64,000 bases of DNA from Stenotrophomonas maltophilia. Its GTDB lineage: Bacteria > Pseudomonadota > Gammaproteobacteria > Xanthomonadales > Xanthomonadaceae. A program made the position numbers and the translations under genes. Every line of letters starts with the position of its first letter. Position 1 is the first letter of the stretch. The stretch lies in assembly GCA_002364755.1 (NCBI GenBank), contig DEZI01000027.1, positions 35,930 through 99,929 of the forward strand. The letters are read 5' to 3'. Positions 59,386 through 64,000 of the stretch are shown piece after piece. Under the pieces are notes generated by a model that searched no databases, was not told the DNA's origin, and was given only the letters and a program-made list of their open reading frames with translations.

Positions 59386-59652
59386 TCACTGCGGGCGCGG
59401 GAAACTGGCGATGATGTCCAGCTGCTCCTGCGCCTCGGCATTGCCCTCGGCAGCGGCGGCCTGCACCTGCGCCATGTCCGGGTGCATCACCACCAGCAGC
59501 GGGTTCTCGCACACCGGGCAGTCGTACTCGGTGGCGTCCTCGTCCAGCTCCATCACCATCGCCCGCGCGTTGCCTTTCCACTCGCAGGCGGCACAGGTGT
59601 GCATCTGCTCGCGCCAGCCGGGCTGGAAGTAGTTTTCAATCGTGGTGGCCAT
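59386..59652 (-). CDS. Small zinc-ribbon protein
   Basis: An 88-aa protein with two Cys pairs, CAAC and CPVC, 26 residues apart, forming a probable zinc ribbon, and an acidic helical C-terminus. The start is at MATTIENYF (59652). I recognise no named family. It lies downstream of mgtE, separated by a REP. Confidence 0.65.
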   Translation of the reverse strand: MATTIENYFQPGWREQMHTCAACEWKGNARAMVMELDEDATEYDCPVCENPLLVVMHPDMAQVQAAAAEGNAEAQEQLDIIASFPRPQ

Positions 59653-59677
59653 GGGAGCGTCCGGAGTTGATGCAGTC

Positions 59678-59710
59678 GGGGTCGGAGCCCGCTTCGCGGG
59701 ATCCGACCCC
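59678..59710. repeat. Palindromic repeat (GGGGTCGGA type)
   Basis: GGGGTCGGAGCCCGCTTCGC then GGGATCCGACCCC. A related element with the same ends is at 63829-63869. Confidence 0.8.
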
Positions 59711-59718
59711 ATGCAGGA

Positions 59719-61080
59719 TCAGTGCAGCAGGATGAGGGTGGCCAGGCCGAGGAAGCTGAAGAAGCCCATCACGTCGGTCACCGCGGTCACCACCACGGTG
59801 CCGGCCACGGCCGGGTCGACGTTCATGCGCTTGAGCAGCAGCGGCAGCAGCACGCCGGCCAGCGCCGCGGCCAGGAAGTTGATGATCAGCGCCAGGGTGA
59901 TCACCAGCGACAGCAGCATGCTGTGGAACCACACGAACGCGATGAGGCCGACCAGCAGGCCGATCAGCGTGCCGTTGATCAGCGCCACGCGCGCTTCCTT
60001 CCACAGCAGGATGCGCGCATTGCTCTGGCCCACCTGGCCCAGCGCGATGCCGCGCACCATCAGGGTCAGCACCTGCACCGCCGCGTTGCCGCCGACGCCG
60101 GCGACGATCGGCATCAGCACTGCCAGCGCCACCACCTTCTGCAGGGTCAGTTCGAACTGGCCGATCACGCTGGCGGCAAGGAAGGCCGTGCACAGGTTGA
60201 TGCCCAGCCAGACCACGCGGCCGCGCACGGCACGCTTGATCGGCGAGAACAGATCCTCCTCCTCGTCCAGGCCGGCCGCGCCCAGTGCCTGGTGCTCGGC
60301 CTGCGAACGGATGATGTCCACCACGTCATCGATGGTGATGCGGCCAAGCAGGATGTTGTTGTCATCCACCACCGGTGCGGACACCCAGTCATGATCGGAG
60401 AACTGCCGGGCGACTTCCTGGTCGCTTTCGCCGACGTCGATGGCCGGCTGTTCGTCGTCGATCAGGCGGTTGATCGGCGTGGTGTCTTCGTGGGTCACCA
60501 GCGCGGCCAGCGATACGCGGCCCAGGTACTGGTGGCGGCGGCTGACCACGAACAGGTGATCGGTGTGGTCGGGCAGTTCGCCACGCAGGCGCAGGTAGCG
60601 CAGCACCACGTCGACGTTGACGTCGGCGCGCACGGTCACCACGTCCGGGTTCATCAGTCGGCCGGCGCTGTCCTCGGGATACGACAGCACCTGTTCCAGG
60701 CGCTCGCGGTTCTCGCGGTCCATCGACTTGAGGACCTCGTCGATGACCGTATCGGGCAGGTCCTCGACCAGGTCGGCCAGGTCATCGATGTCCAGGTCTT
60801 CGACCGCGGCGATGATTTCGTCGGGGTCCATGTCCGCGAGCAGGCTCTCGCGCACTTCCTCGCCGACGTGGACCAGCACCTCGCCATCGTCCTCGGGATC
60901 GACCAGCCCCCACACCACTTCGCGCTTGCCCGGGGGCAGCGATTCGAGCAGGTTGCCGATCTCGGCCGGCGCCAGCGTGTTGACGAGCCGACGCACCGGC
61001 CCCAGCCGGCCGCTGTCCAGTGCATCGGACAGCATCCGCAGTTGGCGTGCAGTCTTGTCGTGGCGTACAGCTTCAGCCAT
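59719..61080 (-). CDS. mgtE: Magnesium transporter MgtE
   Basis: A 453-aa Mg2+ channel. The N-terminal helical domain (about 1-130) has LVDPEDDGEVLVHVGEEVR and many acidic residues; two CBS domains follow (about 135-255), including SAPVVDDNNILLGRITIDDV. Five membrane helices with VAGVGGNAAVQVLTL and the pore-type NVDPAVAGTVVVT complete it. Mg2+ binding to the cytosolic domains closes the pore. The ATG at 61080 gives the normal N-terminus. Confidence 0.95.
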   Translation of the reverse strand: MAEAVRHDKTARQLRMLSDALDSGRLGPVRRLVNTLAPAEIGNLLESLPPGKREVVWGLVDPEDDGEVLVHVGEEVRESLLADMDPDEIIAAVEDLDIDDLADLVEDLPDTVIDEVLKSMDRENRERLEQVLSYPEDSAGRLMNPDVVTVRADVNVDVVLRYLRLRGELPDHTDHLFVVSRRHQYLGRVSLAALVTHEDTTPINRLIDDEQPAIDVGESDQEVARQFSDHDWVSAPVVDDNNILLGRITIDDVVDIIRSQAEHQALGAAGLDEEEDLFSPIKRAVRGRVVWLGINLCTAFLAASVIGQFELTLQKVVALAVLMPIVAGVGGNAAVQVLTLMVRGIALGQVGQSNARILLWKEARVALINGTLIGLLVGLIAFVWFHSMLLSLVITLALIINFLAAALAGVLLPLLLKRMNVDPAVAGTVVVTAVTDVMGFFSFLGLATLILLH

Positions 61081-61181
61081 CACAGCTCCCGCGGGATGAG
61101 AAAAGCCGCGATCCCGGCAAGGATGCGGCAAGAGGGGTGTTCAGCGCGTCATTATCGCAAGCCGATGTTTCAACGCATAGC

Positions 61182-61307
61182 CGCCGGGCATGACCCGGCG
61201 CTACCGGGTGACGCGTTGTGGTGGTAGCGCCGGGCCATGCCCGGCGAGCGCGTAGGGCAGCAGTCAGAGTGACGCGTTGTGGTGGTAGCGCCGGGCCATG
61301 CCCGGCG
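61182..61307. repeat. REP cluster with 61-nt tandem duplication
   Basis: An inverted CGCCGGGC-type copy at 61182-61204 and two direct copies at 61224-61246 and 61285-61307. The direct copies lie in near-identical 61-nt tandem units that include TGACGCGTTGTGGTG before and GAGCGCGTAG after the palindrome. The cluster sits between ptsI and mgtE. Confidence 0.88.
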
Positions 61308-61324
61308 AGCGCGTAGCGCGGCAG

Positions 61325-63094
61325 TCAGACCGCGTCGGCCACCAGCGCCAGCCAGCGTTCGATGCCGCGGCGGTCGCGCGCGGCCAGCAGTTTGGGCGCG
61401 CGCGCGCGCAGGGTGGTCAGGTCGGCCTCGCGGATCGCGCGGCGCACTTCCAGCAGGGTACCCGGGTGCAGGCTGAACTCGCTCAATCCCAGTGCCAGCA
61501 GCAGCGGGGTCATGCGCGCATCGCCGGCCATCTCGCCACACACGGCCACCGGGATGCGATGGCGTGCGCCGGTGTCGATGACCATCTGCAGCAGGCGCAG
61601 CACCGCCGGGTGCAGCGGCGAATACAGCTCGCCCAGCGCCTCGTTGTTGCGGTCGGCGGCCAGCAGGTACTGCACCAGGTCGTTGGTGCCGATCGACAGG
61701 AAGTCGACCAGATCGATGAAACTTTCCAGCGCCAGCGCGGCGGCGGGCACTTCGATCATCGCGCCCAGCGGCACGTGCTCGGCCACCACGTGGCCTTCGC
61801 CGCGCAGCTGTTCGGTCAGCTTGAGCATGCGGCGACGTACCGCCAGCAGTTCCTCGCGGGTGCTGACCATGGGGATCAGTACGCGCAGCTTGCCGTAGGC
61901 TGAGGCGCGCAGGATCGCGCGCAGCTGGGTGTCGGAGACCGTCGGCCGCGCCAGCGACAGGCGCACGCCACGCAGGCCCAGTGCCGGGTTTTCCTCGTTG
62001 CTCAGGGTCAGCCCGGTGCGGTCAGCCTTGTCTGCGCCCAGGTCAAGGGTGCGGATGGTGACCGGTCGTCCGCTCATGCCCAGGGCGGCATCGCGGTAGG
62101 TCTGGAACTGTTCTTCTTCGTCCGGCAGCTCGTTGCGCTGCAGGAACAGGAATTCGGTGCGGTACAGGCCCAGCCCCTGCGCGCCCAGCGCATGCGCCTG
62201 GGTCACGTCCTCCAGCGACTCGGCATTGGCCAGCAGGGCGATGTCGACCTGGTCGCGGGTACGGCTGGGTTTGCTGCGCAGGCGGCCAAGCTCGCGCTGC
62301 TCGCGCGCGTGCTCCTTCAGGCGCACGCGGTAATCGCGCAGGTTGTCGGCTTGCGGGTTGACCGTGATGCTGCCGTCGGCGCCATCGATGATGAGCACGT
62401 CGCCGTCAGCGATGCGGCTGAGCACCTGCTGCACGTTGACGATGAGCGGCAGGTGCAGGCTGCGGGCAAGGATCGCGCTGTGCGACAGCGCGCTGCCGGC
62501 GGCGGTGACGATGCCGACCACGCCCTGCGCCTGCAGCTGGGCCAGCTCGGAGGGGGCGATGTTGTCGCAGACCAGGATCTCGCCGGCCAGGCCCTTCACC
62601 ACCGGCGGGCGGTCGGGCTGCAGGAAGGCGTGGATGCGGCCGATCACATGGTCCAGGTCGTCCATGCGGCTCTTCAGATAGGCATCGTCCATGCCATCGA
62701 AGACCTTGGCCAGGCGGTCGCGCTGCAGGCGCAGCGCGTAGCCGGCACTGTAGGGGCCGCTGCGGATCAGTTCGTCCAGGCCATGCAGCAGTTCGGGATC
62801 GTCCAGCAGCAGCGCGTGCAGGTCGAGGAATTCGCCGACATCGTGGCTCAGTGCACCGTGCAGGCGCTGGCGCAGGTCATGCATTTCCGCGCGTGCGGCA
62901 TCCAGTGCGCGGTGCAGGCGGGCCAGCTCGGCTTCCACCTGGTGTGGCGCGACGCGTTGTTCGGCCACTTCAAGTGCGTGCGGCAGGCGCACCCGCGCAC
63001 GTCCCATCGCCGAACCGCGTGCGGCGCCATGGCCGGCCAGCAGCTGTACCGGCCGTTGGCCGGTGGCAGATTGGCCGGCGCGTGCGCGTGGCAC
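61325..63094 (-). CDS. ptsI: PTS enzyme I (phosphoenolpyruvate-protein phosphotransferase)
   Basis: A 589-aa enzyme I that moves phosphate from PEP to HPr. The active His is in GSALSHSAILARS near residue 203; GLYRTEFLFLQR, the PEP-binding LRGVRLSLARP and SIGTNDLVQYLLAADR and the Cys in VAVCGEMAGD follow. Start is GTG at 63094, 2 nt after the ptsH stop. No sugar permease is nearby; with HPr and an EIIA-Man protein it forms a regulatory PTS typical of Xanthomonadaceae. Confidence 0.94.
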   Translation of the reverse strand: MPRARAGQSATGQRPVQLLAGHGAARGSAMGRARVRLPHALEVAEQRVAPHQVEAELARLHRALDAARAEMHDLRQRLHGALSHDVGEFLDLHALLLDDPELLHGLDELIRSGPYSAGYALRLQRDRLAKVFDGMDDAYLKSRMDDLDHVIGRIHAFLQPDRPPVVKGLAGEILVCDNIAPSELAQLQAQGVVGIVTAAGSALSHSAILARSLHLPLIVNVQQVLSRIADGDVLIIDGADGSITVNPQADNLRDYRVRLKEHAREQRELGRLRSKPSRTRDQVDIALLANAESLEDVTQAHALGAQGLGLYRTEFLFLQRNELPDEEEQFQTYRDAALGMSGRPVTIRTLDLGADKADRTGLTLSNEENPALGLRGVRLSLARPTVSDTQLRAILRASAYGKLRVLIPMVSTREELLAVRRRMLKLTEQLRGEGHVVAEHVPLGAMIEVPAAALALESFIDLVDFLSIGTNDLVQYLLAADRNNEALGELYSPLHPAVLRLLQMVIDTGARHRIPVAVCGEMAGDARMTPLLLALGLSEFSLHPGTLLEVRRAIREADLTTLRARAPKLLAARDRRGIERWLALVADAV

Positions 63095-63096
63095 GC

Positions 63097-63366
63097 TCAG
63101 CTGTCCTCGTCGAAGCGGCGCTCGAACAGGTCGACCACGGCGTCCATCGCCGCGGCTTCATCCTCGCCGTTGATGCGGATGGTGACCGGGGTGCCCTGGG
63201 CGGCGGCCAGCAGCATCACGCCCATGATGCTCTTGGCGTTGATCTCACGGCCCTTGGCGGCCATGGTCACGTTGCAGCGGAATGGGGCCAGCGTCTGCAC
63301 CAGCTTGGCGGTGGCCCGGGCATGCAGGCCCAGGCGGTTGCTCACGGTGAGTTCTCGTTCAAGCAT
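63097..63366 (-). CDS. ptsH: Phosphocarrier protein HPr
   Basis: An 89-aa HPr. His15 (GLHARATAK) takes phosphate from enzyme I; Ser46 (INAKSIMGVM) is the HPr kinase target site. In Xanthomonadaceae hprK lies a few genes upstream, outside this window. It overlaps the EIIA gene by 8 nt. Confidence 0.96.
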   Translation of the reverse strand: MLERELTVSNRLGLHARATAKLVQTLAPFRCNVTMAAKGREINAKSIMGVMLLAAAQGTPVTIRINGEDEAAAMDAVVDLFERRFDEDS

Positions 63367-63751
63367 CGTCGACTATCGCTCCATTACGGGTGCCCGCCGC
63401 AGCTGTGGCGGGCAGTTGATCCAGTCCCTGTTCCGGATAATTCATCACCCGCAGCAACATCGGCAGACTCAGCGCCGACACCCGGCGGACCGGGGTCCCC
63501 AACCGGGCCAGCTGCCCGGCAAGGTTGGCGGGGCTGGCGCCGTACAGGTCGGTCAGGATCAGCACGCCTTCGCCACCATCGACCCGGCGCAGAGCAGCCG
63601 AGGCGAGCGGGAGAAGGGCATCCAGGTCTGCGTCGAACGGTACTTCGAAAGCTTCGGTTTTCAGCGGCAATTGCCGCAGGAGCCGGGTCGCCACGTCAAG
63701 CAGGGCGGTCCCGACCCCAGGATGTGTTACGAGGAGAATGCCACAGGTCAT
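63359..63751 (-). CDS. PTS EIIA component, mannose family
   Basis: A 130-aa EIIA-Man-type domain. The phospho-acceptor is His10 (GILLVTHPGVG), and ILTDLYGASPANLA is the family core. With no IIB/IIC partners present it probably has a regulatory role. In related genomes rapZ precedes it; the window ends before that gene. CACAG/GAGG context gives no strong ribosome site. Confidence 0.88.
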   Translation of the reverse strand: MTCGILLVTHPGVGTALLDVATRLLRQLPLKTEAFEVPFDADLDALLPLASAALRRVDGGEGVLILTDLYGASPANLAGQLARLGTPVRRVSALSLPMLLRVMNYPEQGLDQLPATAAAGTRNGAIVDDA

Positions 63752-63828
63752 TACTGCACGTTAACAGGTCGAGGTGAATTGGCGATAGCAGCAGGAGAGG
63801 GGCACTGTGTCCCGTATTCAGCGATGCG

Positions 63829-63934
63829 GGGGTCGGATCCCTTTTCCACGGGGAAAGGGCTCTGACCCCACCCTTTTCCGACCCCATCCACGCATGGTCT
63901 GGATCTACTGTGTCGACCAAGGTCGACACCTACC
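63829..63934. repeat. Three REP-type palindromes at the right end
   Basis: GGGGTCGGATCCCTTTTCCA palindrome at 63829-63869, an inverted ATCCACG-type copy at 63886-63908 and an inverted TGTCGACCAAGGTCGACACC copy at 63911-63934. They lie upstream of the EIIA gene and before structured-repeat copy 3. Confidence 0.8.
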
Positions 63935-63942
63935 AGGCGCCG

Positions 63943-64000
63943 GGAAAGTGTCGGAGGCGGGGCGGGTCAGCAGGCGGGGGCGTGAGCCGCATGGATGCGG
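63943..64000 (+). repeat. Structured-core repeat, copy 3 (cut by window end)
   Basis: Leader GGAAAGTGTC (63943-63952), left arm 63961-63980 (GGCGGGTCAGCAGGCGGGGG) and the first 20 nt of the core. The arm shares only its outer GGCGGGT with the other copies. Confidence 0.7.

Overview
The window is high-GC chromosomal DNA that reads as the Stenotrophomonas maltophilia complex (Xanthomonadaceae, Gammaproteobacteria). Three things point there: a chromosomal pentapeptide-repeat gene of the Smqnr type (28645-29304), dozens of short palindromic repeats that start with GTAG (the SMAG/REP families of this species), and Xanthomonadaceae gene orders (maf-yceD-rpmF-fabHDG-acpP-fabF-pabB-mltG-tmk-holB-pilZ; proC-yggS-pilT-pilU; mgtE-ptsI-ptsH-EIIA).

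Layout. 1-4.7 kb: the 3' end of a HIT hydrolase gene, then a leftward coupled operon moxR-DUF58-tgpA-slp, with a divergent GT39-type glycosyltransferase (4716-6554). 6.7-18.7 kb: the fatty-acid synthesis and cell-envelope/replication cluster, ending with the PilZ gene. 18.8-22.1 kb: tRNA-Val(CAC) with a strong promoter, followed by a small AT-richer island (DUF4224 protein, a HEPN-like protein, a DUF262/DUF1524 GmrSD-like nuclease) closed by an imperfect copy of the tRNA 3' end. 22.2-24.7 kb: a frameshifted gene with a structured leader, a secreted small protein, a tautomerase and a His/Met-rich DUF2946 protein. 24.9-29.3 kb: TonB-dependent receptor, PepSY membrane protein, Smqnr. 29.3-38.7 kb: methyltransferase, MocR regulator with a divergent EamA exporter, an ECF sigma factor coupled to a Ser/Thr kinase, an SDR and LysR regulators. 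38.8-46 kb: small proteins, a DUF4105 protein coupled to a lipoprotein hydrolase, SoxR with a divergent MFS pump, and an SDR/LysR pair. 46.1-50.7 kb: proC, yggS, pilT, pilU and a PIN-like protein. 50.8-57.8 kb: membrane protein, aldo/keto reductase, LysR, DUF4287, YitT, Tag glycosylase, yqgE-ruvX-pyrB. 57.9-64 kb: a REP-associated tyrosine transposase (RAYT) bracketed by its REPs, an esterase, a zinc-ribbon protein, mgtE and the PTS genes.

How genes work together. The fab cluster supplies acyl-ACP synthesis and carries an unexplained kinase-like membrane protein between fabH and fabD; plsX is not at its usual place between rpmF and fabH. Operator-like inverted repeats in the divergent soxR/MFS, mocR/EamA and LysR/SDR gaps suggest locally regulated pairs. 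PilZ, PilT and PilU belong to type IV pilus function.

The most interesting unexplained item is a repeat family with three copies (53568-53681 minus, 54098-54214 plus, 63943-64000 plus and cut by the window end). A 52-nt core, with one difference between the two complete copies, is closed by long stems whose inner sequences differ between copies yet stay complementary. That pattern suggests selection on a folded RNA or single-stranded DNA. The tRNA-Val island and the structured leader at 22653-22744 are the next most interesting.
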